Shown: positions 17,425 through 27,195, counted from the first letter of the stretch. The stretch is DNA of 64,000 bases from JBBDLF01 sp040879025 (GCA_040879025.1 JBBDLF010000017.1:61744-125743), one strand, 5' to 3'. Numbers and translations: made by a program. The notes: generated by a model not told the origin, from the sequence alone.

Positions 17425-18633
17425 TTAGCCTTTATCAGCGTCACTGCCACTGGCTTTCGCTTTTGAAGGAGTAGCCGATTTCTTCGCGACGGTTTTTTTG
17501 GCTGGTGCTTTCTTTGCCGCGGCTTTTTTAGCTGGCGCTTTTCTGGCTGCAGCCTTTTTGGCCGGCGCTTTTTTGACAGCAGTTTTTGCTGCGGCCTTTT
17601 TGGCTTCTTCTTTTTCAGGTTTCGGTTTTTCAGCGTTCGAGTCGCTGGCGACCTTGTCCGGATTGTTCACATCGGTCACCGCGTCAGCCTTGGCAACTTC
17701 AGTCGCCGCGTCTTCCCTTTCTTCAGGCGCTTTGGCGGAAGTCCCGGATGCCGCAGCTTCGGGAGCTTCTGCTGTGGCAGTTTCTTCCGCGGTGGGTTCG
17801 GCGGCAGGCGATTCCTTCCCTGCAGCAGCTGGTTCAGTAGCAGGGGCGGATTCTTTGGCCACCGGAGCGGTTTCAGTGGCCGCCGGTGCCTCGCTCTCGG
17901 GAGTGGCTTCGCCGTCCACTTCCACAAATTCACTGAAGTTTGCCGATGCAGCCTCATTCTGACCCTCGACACAGGCATCGGCCACGGACCTGGCATAAAG
18001 TTGAATGGCGCGAATGGCGTCATCGTTTCCAGGGATAACAAAGCTGATTCCATCCGGATTGCTGTTGGTATCCACAACCCCGATCACCGGAATTCTGAGA
18101 TTGTTTGCCTCGGTAACGGCGATACGTTCATGGTCCACATCGATCACGAATATCGCGTCCGGCAGACCGCCCATGTCCTTGATACCCCCGATACTGCGTT
18201 CCAGCTTTTCCTTGGTCCGCTTGAGCATCAGTGCTTCTTTCTTGGTCAGTTGCTCGAAGGTTCCGTCCTGTTCCTGGATTTCCAGGTCTTTCAGACGCTT
18301 GATTGAGCCCCGGATGGTTTTGTAATTGGTCAGCATACCGCCCAGCCAGCGATGATTCACGTAGGGCATGCCGGCACGGATTGCTTCTTCCTTGATGATT
18401 TTTCCCGCGGCGCGTTTGGTGCCGACAAAGAGAATTTTCTTTTTTCTGGCGGCCAGTTGCCTGACTTCGTCAAGGGCTGCGTTAAGTGCGGGGGTAGTGT
18501 GTTCGAGATTGATAATGTGTATTTTGTTGCGGGCCCCGAAGATATAAGGAGCCATTTTGGGATTCCAGTAGCGACACTGGTGGCCGAAGTGCACACCGGC
18601 CTTCAGCATTTCTTTCATAGAAACAGCGGGCAT
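17425..18633 (-). CDS. rpsB: 30S ribosomal protein S2 with long acidic + lysine-rich C-terminal extension
   Basis: Residues 1 to about 243 are a complete S2 (MPAVSMKEMLKAGVHFGHQ; NHRWLGGMLTNYKTI; PDAIFVIDVDHE; VVDTNSNPDG). The start ATG 18633 has an AGGA Shine-Dalgarno 8 bases upstream. S2 normally ends near 240-250 residues, but here the frame continues without a break to 402. The extension is first rich in Ala, Glu, Thr and Pro (about 245-335) and then strongly basic, with repeated KKAPAKKA-type units (about 345-390) and a short acidic end. The basic part resembles bacterial histone-H1-like and AlgP repeats, including the locus at 27-29 kb. No frameshift is needed. It may be a nucleic-acid-binding or ribosome-surface tail; this is inference. 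Confidence 0.95.
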   Translation of the reverse strand: MPAVSMKEMLKAGVHFGHQCRYWNPKMAPYIFGARNKIHIINLEHTTPALNAALDEVRQLAARKKKILFVGTKRAAGKIIKEEAIRAGMPYVNHRWLGGMLTNYKTIRGSIKRLKDLEIQEQDGTFEQLTKKEALMLKRTKEKLERSIGGIKDMGGLPDAIFVIDVDHERIAVTEANNLRIPVIGVVDTNSNPDGISFVIPGNDDAIRAIQLYARSVADACVEGQNEAASANFSEFVEVDGEATPESEAPAATETAPVAKESAPATEPAAAGKESPAAEPTAEETATAEAPEAAASGTSAKAPEEREDAATEVAKADAVTDVNNPDKVASDSNAEKPKPEKEEAKKAAAKTAVKKAPAKKAAARKAPAKKAAAKKAPAKKTVAKKSATPSKAKASGSDADKG

Positions 18634-18952
18634 AATACATTCCTGTGGTTGGGTTAGGCCTCCATACACCCCATGACTTAACCCGTTCGGCCTGACGGCT
18701 GTAAGGGCACCCAAAGCACATGTGACGGTGTATGTGCGACGTTATAGAAAGTGAATTTAAGTTCGCGGCCGAAAACAGCTATCCGCGAGCGCGCAGCTTT
18801 ATACCACAAACCGCCGCTGACATAAAGCGCAAACGCACGGCGGGCGGTCCGGCCGGTTCTGATAGCCGCCCCTGGGCGCGACTCGTCTGTTATTCAGTTC
18901 GAGCCTGATTTACAATACGCGGCTTCCCCTGTCAAAGACATTGCTGTGACCG
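18634..18952. promoter_or_regulatory. Divergent rpsB / map intergenic region
   Basis: 319 bases between two divergent genes. It must hold the rpsB-tsf-pyrH promoter and untranslated leader on the minus strand (S2 leaders in related bacteria bind S2 for autoregulation; no structure was proven here). It also holds the map promoter on the plus strand, with a TACAAT -10-like hexamer at 18911-18916 but a poor -35. A GC-rich inverted repeat, GGGCGG (18842-18847) with CCGCCC (18866-18871), lies in the middle. No gene is seen. Confidence 0.5.
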
Positions 18953-19732
18953 ATGGCTGTAATCATCAAAACCTCTGAAGACATCGCCAAAATGCGCGTT
19001 GCCGGCCGCCTGGCGGCTGACGTACTGGAGATGATTGAACCCAAGGTCGTCGCCGGCATCAGCACCGGCGAACTGGACCGAATCTGTCACGATTATATCG
19101 TCAATGTCCAGAAGGCAGTTCCTGCTCCGCTGAATTATAACGGGTTTCCGAAGTCCATTTGTACTTCGGTAAACCACGTGATCTGTCATGGCATACCCAG
19201 CGATACCCGAATTCTCAAGAATGGCGATATCATCAATATTGACGTGACAGTGATCAAGGATGGCTATCACGGTGACACCAGTATCATGGTTTGCGTGGGC
19301 GATGCACCGGAGCATGCGAAGCGGCTGATCAGAGTGACGCGTGAATGCCTGTACAAGGCCATCGAACTGGTCAGGCCCGGCATCACTCTTGGCGACATCG
19401 GTCACATCATCCAGAAACACGGCGAAGCGAACCATTATTCCATCGTGCGTGAATACTGTGGTCACGGAATTGGCCAGATATTCCATGAAGAGCCCCAGGT
19501 GCTGCATTTCGGCAGACCCGATACCGGTCTCCGCCTGGTGGAAGGCATGACCTTCACCATTGAGCCGATGTTGAACGCAGGCAGCCGATACACCAAACTG
19601 TCAAAAAAGGACGGCTGGACAGTCACAACCGCGGATCGTCGCCTGTCAGCCCAGTGGGAACATACTCTGGCAGTCACCGGCGAAGGTTGTGAAGTATTAA
19701 CCCGGCGCAGCGGCGAACCGTTGCCGGTTTGA
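18953..19732 (+). CDS. map: Methionine aminopeptidase, type I
   Basis: Removes the N-terminal Met from nascent proteins. 259 residues. The metal and active-site blocks are in order: NHVICHGIPSD, the Asp ligands in NIDVTVIKDGYHGDTS, the His in CGHGIGQIFHEEP, the Glu in FTIEPMLNAG, and the C-terminal Glu in QWEHTLAVTG. It is divergent from rpsB, as in E. coli and Pseudomonas, and is followed after 45 bases by glnD. Confidence 0.97.
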   Translation: MAVIIKTSEDIAKMRVAGRLAADVLEMIEPKVVAGISTGELDRICHDYIVNVQKAVPAPLNYNGFPKSICTSVNHVICHGIPSDTRILKNGDIINIDVTVIKDGYHGDTSIMVCVGDAPEHAKRLIRVTRECLYKAIELVRPGITLGDIGHIIQKHGEANHYSIVREYCGHGIGQIFHEEPQVLHFGRPDTGLRLVEGMTFTIEPMLNAGSRYTKLSKKDGWTVTTADRRLSAQWEHTLAVTGEGCEVLTRRSGEPLPV

Positions 19733-19777
19733 TCCCACCAGACCCTGTAAGACAGCTTTGAGATCTTCAACCAGCAG

Positions 19778-22510
19778 GTGCTCAATTTGCAACCTTCAGT
19801 TCACTCCACAGAACCCGACACGGTGCTATCTCCGGACGAAGAACTGCTCTCCGACACCTTGCGTGGTCAACTGACCAGCGCGGAAGACCCTGTCAAGCTG
19901 TACCGGAACGCTATCGAGCACGCCAAACAGGTGCTCGACGAACGCTACCGCCAGAATGTGGATATTGTCAGTCTTGTCACCGGCAGAGCCTGGTTTATTG
20001 ACCAGATCATCAAATCAGCCTGGCAACGTTTCGACTGGCCTGATGAGAAAAATATCAGCCTGCTCGCCGTCGGCGGCTATGGGCGGGGCGAACTGCACCC
20101 CCATTCCGACGTTGATATCATGATTCTCACCCGGGGCAGCCGGGTGGCCAAATACAAAGCCTCCATCGCCGGATTCTCAACCTTCCTCTGGGATATCGGA
20201 CTGGAAATCGGACAGAGTGTCCGTTCCATAAAACAATGCAAACAGGAAGCACAGAAGGATATCACCGTGGCCACCACCTTGATGGAGTCGCGTACCATCG
20301 TCGGGTCCGATGGATTGCGGGCGGACATGCATCAGGCAACGACGATGCGCAGCGTATGGCCCATCAAGGCATTCTTCAAGGCCAAGCGCGACGAACAGAT
20401 CGCACGTCACCGAAAATTTCATGACATCGACTACGCCCTGGAACCCAATGTCAAAAGCTCCCCGGGTGGATTGCGTGACATCCAGACCATTGCCTGGGTG
20501 GCGCGTCGCCATTTTGGCGCAGTGAGCTTTCATGATCTGGTGGAACTGGGTTTTCTCAAGCCCTTCGAGGAGGCGCAGATTCTGGAGGGCCAGAGGTTCC
20601 TGTGGCGAATACGTTACGGGCTGCATCTTCTCGATGACAGGCGGGAAGACCGGTTACTGTTCGACAAACAGCGCGAACTGGCGAAATTGTTCGGTTTCAA
20701 GGATGACGACAGAAGCCTGGGCGTCGAAAAGCTGATGCAACAGTATTACCGCACTGTGGCCACCCTGCGCGAGGTCAACGATGTGCTGCTGCAGCATTTT
20801 GATGAGGTGATACTGCGCCAGGGTGAACGCGAGAAAATCACGCTCATCAACAAGCGTTTCCAGATACGCAATGGCTATATCGAAGCCCGATCCGCCAAAG
20901 TCTTCGGAAGGTTCCCGTTCGCGTTACTGGAAATTTTTGTCCAGATTGCACAAAACCCGGAGATCGAAGGGGTGCGTGCATCCACAATCAGGCTGATACG
21001 CGAGAATCGTCACCTGATAGACGAGGCGTACCGCCACGACATCAGAAATGTCAGCCTGTTCATGGAATTGTTACGTTCACCGCATCAACTCGCCATGCAG
21101 CTACGACGCATGGCGCGCTACGGCATACTCGACCGGTACCTGCCGGAGTTTGGGCAGATCACAGGCAAGATGCAGCATGATCTGTTTCATATCTATACTG
21201 TCGACGCCCATACGCTGCAGGTGGTGGAGAATATGCGTCGTTTTCGCCTCCCGGGCGCAGAAGAAGAGTTCCCGGTAGCCTCTCATATCGTCAAGAACCT
21301 GCCCAAAGTGGAACTGTTGTACATCGCCGGGCTTTACCACGACATTGCCAAGGGACGCGGCGGAGATCACTCTACGCTGGGGATGGAGGACGCGAGATCC
21401 TTCTGTCAGCGCCATCACCTGTCCGCCTGGGACACTAACCTGGTTTGCTGGTTGGTGAACAAGCATTTGCTGATGTCGATGACCGCGCAGCGTAAGGACA
21501 TCGCCGACCCCGACGTGATCCATGAATTTGCCACCCAGATGGGGGACAAGCTGCATCTGGATTATCTTTATACGATGACGGTTGCCGATATCTGCGCCAC
21601 CAATCCCAATCTGTGGAATGCCTGGCGAGCCTCATTGCTGCGCCAGTTGTACACCAATACCAAACGGGCGTTACGACAGGGCCTGGAAAATCCGGTTGAC
21701 CGCGACGAGCGCATCAGTGACAAACAACAGAGCGCGATGGTGAAACTGAGAGACAAGGGTCTGGATGAAGAACCGGTACTCGCTATTTGGGACAACGCCA
21801 GTGATGAATATTTTTTGCGTGAGTCAGCCTCCAACATCGTCTGGCACACCGAGGCGATTGCCGCCCATTCCGGTGAGGGTCCCTTGATATCCATCAAAAA
21901 CACCGGCGACCACAGTCTGGAAGGTGCCACACAGGTTTTTATCTTTATGCCTAACACCGATTACCTGTTTGCCAATAGTACGGCTGCATTTGAAAAACTG
22001 AATCTGAACATTCAGGGAGCCAGAATTTTCACTTCTTCCAAATCCTACTGTATGGACACGTATACCGTACTGGAAGCCGACGGCAAACCGGTGGCGAACA
22101 AGAGCGGACGGCTGAAACAGATCAGAGAGGTTCTCGAAGAGTTTCTTACCGGCCGGCAAACGGTGATGCGTCCGGCGAACATTCGCATCCAGCGAAGGGT
22201 TAAATCCTTCAGCCAGCATGTGGAAACACGCGTTATCAACAATTCCGACAAACCCTATTCCACGCTGGAGATCAATTGTCCCGACCAGCCCGGGATTCTG
22301 GCCTGTGTGGGAAAGATTTTTGTCGAGAATGACATCAACCTGCTCGATGCCCGCATCACCACACTGGGCGAACGGGTTGAAGACCTTTTCTATATAACCG
22401 ATAAGAATGACGAGCCCCTGCGTGACGAAGCCTTCATCAATGAACTGGAGAGTGATATCAAGCAGGAACTGGAACAACGGTTCAGCAAACAGCTTGGCAA
22501 GGCGGTGTGA
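19778..22510 (+). CDS. glnD: Bifunctional PII uridylyltransferase / uridylyl-removing enzyme
   Basis: Primary nitrogen sensor that uridylylates PII at low glutamine and de-uridylylates it at high glutamine. Domains in order: nucleotidyltransferase (GGYGRGELHPHSDVDI, about residues 98-113), a helical GlnD linker, an HD hydrolase domain (LYHDIAKGRGGDHS, about 519-532), and two C-terminal ACT domains (about 710-790 and 820-895; the second begins LEINCPDQPGILACVG). 910 residues. The start is GTG 19778, with only a weak Shine-Dalgarno. Confidence 0.95.
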   Translation: MLNLQPSVHSTEPDTVLSPDEELLSDTLRGQLTSAEDPVKLYRNAIEHAKQVLDERYRQNVDIVSLVTGRAWFIDQIIKSAWQRFDWPDEKNISLLAVGGYGRGELHPHSDVDIMILTRGSRVAKYKASIAGFSTFLWDIGLEIGQSVRSIKQCKQEAQKDITVATTLMESRTIVGSDGLRADMHQATTMRSVWPIKAFFKAKRDEQIARHRKFHDIDYALEPNVKSSPGGLRDIQTIAWVARRHFGAVSFHDLVELGFLKPFEEAQILEGQRFLWRIRYGLHLLDDRREDRLLFDKQRELAKLFGFKDDDRSLGVEKLMQQYYRTVATLREVNDVLLQHFDEVILRQGEREKITLINKRFQIRNGYIEARSAKVFGRFPFALLEIFVQIAQNPEIEGVRASTIRLIRENRHLIDEAYRHDIRNVSLFMELLRSPHQLAMQLRRMARYGILDRYLPEFGQITGKMQHDLFHIYTVDAHTLQVVENMRRFRLPGAEEEFPVASHIVKNLPKVELLYIAGLYHDIAKGRGGDHSTLGMEDARSFCQRHHLSAWDTNLVCWLVNKHLLMSMTAQRKDIADPDVIHEFATQMGDKLHLDYLYTMTVADICATNPNLWNAWRASLLRQLYTNTKRALRQGLENPVDRDERISDKQQSAMVKLRDKGLDEEPVLAIWDNASDEYFLRESASNIVWHTEAIAAHSGEGPLISIKNTGDHSLEGATQVFIFMPNTDYLFANSTAAFEKLNLNIQGARIFTSSKSYCMDTYTVLEADGKPVANKSGRLKQIREVLEEFLTGRQTVMRPANIRIQRRVKSFSQHVETRVINNSDKPYSTLEINCPDQPGILACVGKIFVENDINLLDARITTLGERVEDLFYITDKNDEPLRDEAFINELESDIKQELEQRFSKQLGKAV

Positions 22511-22533
22511 CTGACCCAACGCGGGAATAACTT

Positions 22534-23607
22534 ATGAGTTCAATTTCACTTCACAGCCTGGGTTTTGGTCTGGCAACCCGAAATACAGGCAACGAAATTA
22601 TTGAGGTTTACTATCCGCAGCCCTGGATTAATCCGGATCCGGCGATGGCAGGACATATCGCGGAACTGACAGCTTACCAGGAAGGCAACGAAGTCATTAT
22701 TCTGAACCAGACGCAAGTGCTTAATGTGGAACAGAAGCTGAAGGACACTGGATTCGCCGCCGAGGGAAAATTACTGCAAAAGCTGGCGATGTCCGGCAAA
22801 TCAGCGCAAGCCGATCACCTGGCCTCCACTCATACCGTCATTGTCTGTCTGCTGGCCCGGGACTCCGCGCCGGCTTCGGTAGCGGAAGCCTACCTGAAAC
22901 TGCATTTGCTTTCCCACCGCCTCGCGAAACCCAATACCTTAAATCTGGACGGTATTTTCGGACTGTTGCCCACTATTGCCTGGACTAACAAAGGTCCTGT
23001 GGAGATAGACGATCTTGCGACGCGGCAGCTGGAATACCGGCTTGGCGGGGAAATACTTACTGTATTCAGTGTCGACAAGTTTCCGCGTATGGCGGATTAT
23101 GTCATCCCCAAGGGAGTCAGAATCGCGGATACGTCCCGTGTCAGGCTCGGCGCCCATGTGGGAGAAGGCACTACCGTAATGCACGAAGGTCAGATTAATT
23201 TCAATGCCGGTACGCTGGGTAATGCGATGATAGAGGGTCGGATTTCCGCCGGCGTTGTCGTCGGCAGAAACAGCGACCTCGGCGGCGGATGCAGCACCAT
23301 GGGTACCCTGTCCGGTGGCGGCAAGGAACTCAACTCCATTGGCGAAAACTGCCTGATTGGCGCCAATGCCGGCGTGGGCATCCCACTCGGTGACCGCTGT
23401 ACAGTGGAAGCCGGGCTTTATGTCACGGCCGGCACCAAGGTGAAAGTGCTGGACGAATCCCATCAGACTGTTAAAACCATGAGAGCCCGGGAACTCAAAG
23501 GGCTCAACGACCTGCTGTTCCGGCGCAATTCCCTGACCGGAGCGGTGGAATGCATTCCCAACAAAGCCGCGATCAGCCTGAACGAGGCATTGCACGGTAA
23601 CAATTAG
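22534..23607 (+). CDS. dapD: Tetrahydrodipicolinate N-succinyltransferase (Pseudomonas-type)
   Basis: Succinylates tetrahydrodipicolinate in lysine and peptidoglycan precursor synthesis. 357 residues, close to the long Pseudomonas form rather than the 274-residue E. coli form. The C-terminal half has left-handed beta-helix repeats (VRLGAHVGEGTTVMHEGQIN; GVVVGRNSDLGGGCS; LIGANAGVGIPLGD). It forms a pair with dapE, 11 bases downstream, so two successive steps of one pathway are encoded together. Confidence 0.95.
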   Translation: MSSISLHSLGFGLATRNTGNEIIEVYYPQPWINPDPAMAGHIAELTAYQEGNEVIILNQTQVLNVEQKLKDTGFAAEGKLLQKLAMSGKSAQADHLASTHTVIVCLLARDSAPASVAEAYLKLHLLSHRLAKPNTLNLDGIFGLLPTIAWTNKGPVEIDDLATRQLEYRLGGEILTVFSVDKFPRMADYVIPKGVRIADTSRVRLGAHVGEGTTVMHEGQINFNAGTLGNAMIEGRISAGVVVGRNSDLGGGCSTMGTLSGGGKELNSIGENCLIGANAGVGIPLGDRCTVEAGLYVTAGTKVKVLDESHQTVKTMRARELKGLNDLLFRRNSLTGAVECIPNKAAISLNEALHGNN

Positions 23608-23618
23608 GAAAAATATTC

Positions 23619-24740
23619 ATGTCCGCGACACTGGAACTTGCCAGGGAGCTGATACGCCTGCCGTCCATCACACCCGATGATGCCGGATGCCAGACATTGT
23701 TGATTGAACGTTTGCAAAAATGCGGCTTCGCCGTGGAGCCGCTGCCTTTTGGCAATGTGAGCAATTTCTGGGCGACATTGGGTGAATCCGGTCCGCTGCT
23801 GGTATTTGCCGGACACACCGACGTCGTGCCGCCGGGGCCGGAGCAGGAATGGCGACATCCGCCCTTTTCAGCCACGGTGAAAGGCGGTTTGCTGCATGGC
23901 CGCGGCGCCGCCGACATGAAAGGCAGTCTCGCTGCGATGGTCACCGCCTGCGAGCGGTTTCTGCAGCAACGCCAGCCGGTTGGGCAATTGGCATTTCTGA
24001 TCACCAGCGACGAGGAAGGCGATGCCGTGGACGGTACTCGCCGGGTCATGGAGACATTGTTACAGCGCGGGGTCCGTCTCGATTACTGTGTGGTTGGGGA
24101 GCCAAGCAGCACCGACACCTTAGGTGATGTCATCAGAATCGGCCGCCGAGGGTCTCTCTCGGCCACACTGACGCTCCTGGGCACCCAGGGTCATGTTGCC
24201 TATCCGCACCTGGCGCGCAATCCCTTGCACGCCATGTTGGATCCCCTGGCGGAACTGTGCAGGCAGGAGTGGGACAACGGCAATGAAGCGTTTCCCGCCA
24301 CAAGCTTTCAGATTTCCAATATCCGCGGCGGCACCGGCGCCGAAAACATTATTCCCGGTTCAGTTGAAATCCGTTTCAATCTGAGATTTTCCACAGAACT
24401 GGATGAGACAGCGATACGCCGCCGCACCGAAGCCGTGCTGGACAACTACGATATTGACTATCGGATTGACTGGCGCCTTTCAGGAGACCCATTCCTTACC
24501 CCTGGTGGCGCTTTGATTGATGCCACGGTGGCGGCGGTGAAAGAAATTACCGGGGTGTCAACACAAATGTCCACCGGTGGAGGCACCTCCGACGGCCGCT
24601 TCATCGCGCCCGCCGGCGTGGAACTGGTTGAACTGGGACCGTTGAACCACAGCATCCATAAAGTGAATGAACAGGTGTCGGTGGAAGATCTGGACCAGCT
24701 CTCCCGAATCTATCAGACGATTCTGGACAAACTGTTATAG
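23619..24740 (+). CDS. dapE: Succinyl-diaminopimelate desuccinylase
   Basis: Zinc M20 peptidase-family enzyme that removes succinate from N-succinyl-LL-diaminopimelate. 373 residues. The metal ligands lie in FAGHTDVVPPG, RGAADMKGS and ITSDEEGDAVDG, and the C-terminal ligand is the His of GPLNHSIHKVNE. The Shine-Dalgarno AGGA lies 9 bases before ATG 23619. It ends 15 bases before the convergent rsmJ gene; no clear terminator was seen between them. Confidence 0.96.
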   Translation: MSATLELARELIRLPSITPDDAGCQTLLIERLQKCGFAVEPLPFGNVSNFWATLGESGPLLVFAGHTDVVPPGPEQEWRHPPFSATVKGGLLHGRGAADMKGSLAAMVTACERFLQQRQPVGQLAFLITSDEEGDAVDGTRRVMETLLQRGVRLDYCVVGEPSSTDTLGDVIRIGRRGSLSATLTLLGTQGHVAYPHLARNPLHAMLDPLAELCRQEWDNGNEAFPATSFQISNIRGGTGAENIIPGSVEIRFNLRFSTELDETAIRRRTEAVLDNYDIDYRIDWRLSGDPFLTPGGALIDATVAAVKEITGVSTQMSTGGGTSDGRFIAPAGVELVELGPLNHSIHKVNEQVSVEDLDQLSRIYQTILDKLL

Positions 24741-24755
24741 GGAGCCTAGGCCCGC

Positions 24756-25574
24756 TTAACCGGTCAGATAGACATCGTACCGGCTGGTCTTTCCCGTCAA
24801 TGAAAAATCCGGAGATCGTGAACCGAAAACCGATGACGCGGACGGGTTCGTTGCGCACAGAGGCTCAGCCAATCTGGGCCGTTTCACCACTACGCGTCTG
24901 CCTGCCAGCCTCAATGCCGTCGACAACAGATCAGGTGAAACCGGTTCATGACCCAGAAATTGTTGCAGCACATAAAGATCTTTTTTAACCCGCGCGGTCT
25001 TGGCCCGGGGCGGAAACATCGGATCCAGATAGACCACATCGGCACGCAGACCTGCCCTCCCCAGCTTTTCAAACACCCCCTGCCGTAGACTCAGGCGCCG
25101 CGCCGCTTCAACCGTGTTGCCACGGGAAAGGGCGTCGTCGTCCACCGTCAGAGCACGCTGCAGGCCATCCTGCAACAAGGCGTACACTATTGGCGAACGT
25201 TCGATCATCAATACCGGACAACCCAGTGCCGACAGCAGGAAAGCATCCTTGCCAAATCCGGCGGTGGCATCAATGACTGACGGTGTCATACCAGGCTTTA
25301 TGCCGACAGCCCGGGCAATCGCCTGCTTTCGGACCGCGTCAGCGACACGGTAACTCAATTGCGGGCTGGTGAAGTCGACCCTGACCTTTCCCGGCGCGTG
25401 TCGCGCTGTCATCCGCAAACCCAAACCCGTGTCGTCATACTGCAGGACAAAAGCAGTCCCCGGCGCCAGTTCGGAATCGTCCGCGACAAGTTCCGCGCTC
25501 AGTGATTCCGCAAGCGACCGTGCGCGGTCCTGACATGCGTTATCAGTCATTACAACAAGGCGGGGCACAGACAT
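24756..25574 (-). CDS. rsmJ: 16S rRNA (guanine1516-N2)-methyltransferase
   Basis: SAM-dependent methyltransferase of the RsmJ (YhiQ) family that modifies G1516 of 16S rRNA. 272 residues. The SAM-binding block reads SVIDATAGFGKDAFLLSALG (about residues 99-118), followed by VLMIERSPIVYALLQDGL and the catalytic-region motif VVYLDPMFPPR. The ATG overlaps the uppP stop by one base (TGATG), so the two genes are coupled. Confidence 0.9.
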   Translation of the reverse strand: MSVPRLVVMTDNACQDRARSLAESLSAELVADDSELAPGTAFVLQYDDTGLGLRMTARHAPGKVRVDFTSPQLSYRVADAVRKQAIARAVGIKPGMTPSVIDATAGFGKDAFLLSALGCPVLMIERSPIVYALLQDGLQRALTVDDDALSRGNTVEAARRLSLRQGVFEKLGRAGLRADVVYLDPMFPPRAKTARVKKDLYVLQQFLGHEPVSPDLLSTALRLAGRRVVVKRPRLAEPLCATNPSASSVFGSRSPDFSLTGKTSRYDVYLTG

Positions 25575-26386
25575 CAGCGTACCAGGTAGATTGTCAGCAG
25601 AACGCCTCCCAGCAGTATTCGATAGATGACAAACGGAAGAAAGCCGATGCGTTCAATCAGTTGGAGGAAATAATGAATACATAGCCAGGAAACAACGGCC
25701 GCGAGCAGTCCGGCATACAGTAGCACGATCCATTCAGAGGGTGTGCCGCCAGCCTGGTAGAATTCCACTCCCTTCAGCAAACCACTGGCGGCAATGATGG
25801 GTATTGCCAGCAAAAACGAAAACTGCGATGCGGCGCGGCGACTCAGGCCAATGAACAAACCCGCGGTCATTGTCACGCCCGAGCGAGATGTGCCTGGAAT
25901 CAATGCAAACACCTGTGCCACGCCAATAACAAGCGCGGTTTTCCATGTAAGGGTGGCTATGCCACTGCGGGATTTATCCGGCCTGTCCGCAAGCCAGAGC
26001 AAGGCGCCAAAGATAACGGAGGTTATCGCAATCAACAGAACCGAACGACCGTACTGCTCAACAGCATCATCAAAGAGAAACCCCGTAACTCCGGCTGGAA
26101 GCGTGGCGAGTATAATCAACCAGGCCAGGCGGGAATCTTCGTTTTGCTGTCGCGTTCCGACCGACCTGAACCAGGCGAAGGCCAGCACGACAATCTGACG
26201 CCAGAAATAAAAAACAACCGCCAGCAGGCTACCGACGTGAACCGCGACGTCAAAAATCAGCCCCGGGTCCTCCCAGCCGAACAAGACACGCGGCAATATA
26301 AGATGGCCCGAGCTGGATATGGGAAGATATTCAGTGATCCCCTGAACGATGGCGAGGAAACTTGTTTGAAGGATATCCGAAGGCAA
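25574..26386 (-). CDS. uppP: Undecaprenyl-diphosphatase (BacA type)
   Basis: Integral membrane phosphatase that recycles undecaprenyl diphosphate to the monophosphate carrier and gives bacitracin tolerance. 270 residues with about eight hydrophobic segments. The two active-site blocks are QGITEYLPISSSGHLIL near the N-terminus and LIPGTSRSGVTMTAGL in the middle. It lies between tsaB and rsmJ. uppS, the synthase for the same lipid, is at 14.2 kb. Confidence 0.96.
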   Translation of the reverse strand: MPSDILQTSFLAIVQGITEYLPISSSGHLILPRVLFGWEDPGLIFDVAVHVGSLLAVVFYFWRQIVVLAFAWFRSVGTRQQNEDSRLAWLIILATLPAGVTGFLFDDAVEQYGRSVLLIAITSVIFGALLWLADRPDKSRSGIATLTWKTALVIGVAQVFALIPGTSRSGVTMTAGLFIGLSRRAASQFSFLLAIPIIAASGLLKGVEFYQAGGTPSEWIVLLYAGLLAAVVSWLCIHYFLQLIERIGFLPFVIYRILLGGVLLTIYLVR

Positions 26387-26389
26387 GGT

Positions 26390-27118
26390 TTACTCCTGCG
26401 GTCCGCTCCGTGGAGTTCCTGAGGCTGACCGGGAGACCGTGTAGTTCATGTAATCCTTGAGGTAATTGGGTAACGCCTTTTCCGCAACCACGGTTTCGCC
26501 GGCCGCCGCTTTGCCCCGGGCCAGGTCGAGCACGGCTTCAATATCGAGAGTCAACGACAAATTCAGTTCAACATTAGCCGATTGCAGGGTTTCCAACAAG
26601 TCCGGCCAGGCGTCCCAACCGTCACCCACGGCATGGCAGTCACTCCCGGCAACCAGCAGCTCGTCCAGCGCCCATGTCGCCGAATCAACCACACGTTCCC
26701 GGCCCAGCAGTTCAACCCCGGAGTCAACTGTATGGAAAGCCGCAAAATACATTTCGTTCTCTCGCGCCTTCAGACTGACCAAAATCGTTCCCCTGGCGCC
26801 CTTTCGCGTCGCAGAGGCCGCCAGTGCAGCCAGAGACGACACCAGCACCACCGGTTTATCAGCGGCCATCGCCAGACCCTGCGTCACGCCGATGCCAATA
26901 CGCAAGCCGGTAAATGAACCTGGGCCGGAGACAACGGCGATGAAATCAAGATCGGCCACAGAGCAGGACGCCTCCTCAAACAGAGAAGAGATAATGGGTA
27001 GCAAAAGACCGGCGTGTTCCCTCGGCCTTTCTGTAGCTCGCACGAAGGTTGTGCCGTCCGTTTCCAGGGCAACGGAGCAAATTGCGGAAGAGGTATCTAT
27101 AGCGAGTATTCTCTTCAT
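26390..27118 (-). CDS. tsaB: tRNA N6-threonylcarbamoyladenosine biosynthesis protein TsaB
   Basis: ASKHA-fold partner of TsaD in the t6A37 tRNA modification complex. 242 residues. The N-terminal ILAIDTSSAICSVAL, the EHAGLLLPII segment and GPGSFTGLRIGIGVTQGLA (about residues 66-84) are the family signature. It precedes uppP by 3 bases. The promoter should lie in the 50 bases between it and the terminator of the AlgP-like gene. Confidence 0.93.
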   Translation of the reverse strand: MKRILAIDTSSAICSVALETDGTTFVRATERPREHAGLLLPIISSLFEEASCSVADLDFIAVVSGPGSFTGLRIGIGVTQGLAMAADKPVVLVSSLAALAASATRKGARGTILVSLKARENEMYFAAFHTVDSGVELLGRERVVDSATWALDELLVAGSDCHAVGDGWDAWPDLLETLQSANVELNLSLTLDIEAVLDLARGKAAAGETVVAEKALPNYLKDYMNYTVSRSASGTPRSGPQE

Positions 27119-27166
27119 GCAAAACCGGGACCGGGACAGGTCCCCTCAGTGTTCCTGTGGACAAAA

Positions 27167-27195
27167 AAACCCTCTTGAAGCGATCAAGAGGGTTT
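27167..27195 (-). terminator. Rho-independent terminator after the AlgP-like gene
   Basis: A perfect 12-base inverted repeat (AAACCCTCTTGA / TCAAGAGGGTTT) with a 5-base loop. On the minus strand the stem is followed by a run of seven T. It lies about 85 bases after the stop of the lysine-rich reading frame and before tsaB, so tsaB is transcribed separately. Confidence 0.9.

Noticed and set aside
18634..18714. 27-codon N-terminal extension of rpsB
   Set aside because: It precedes the universal S2 start and includes the Shine-Dalgarno region.
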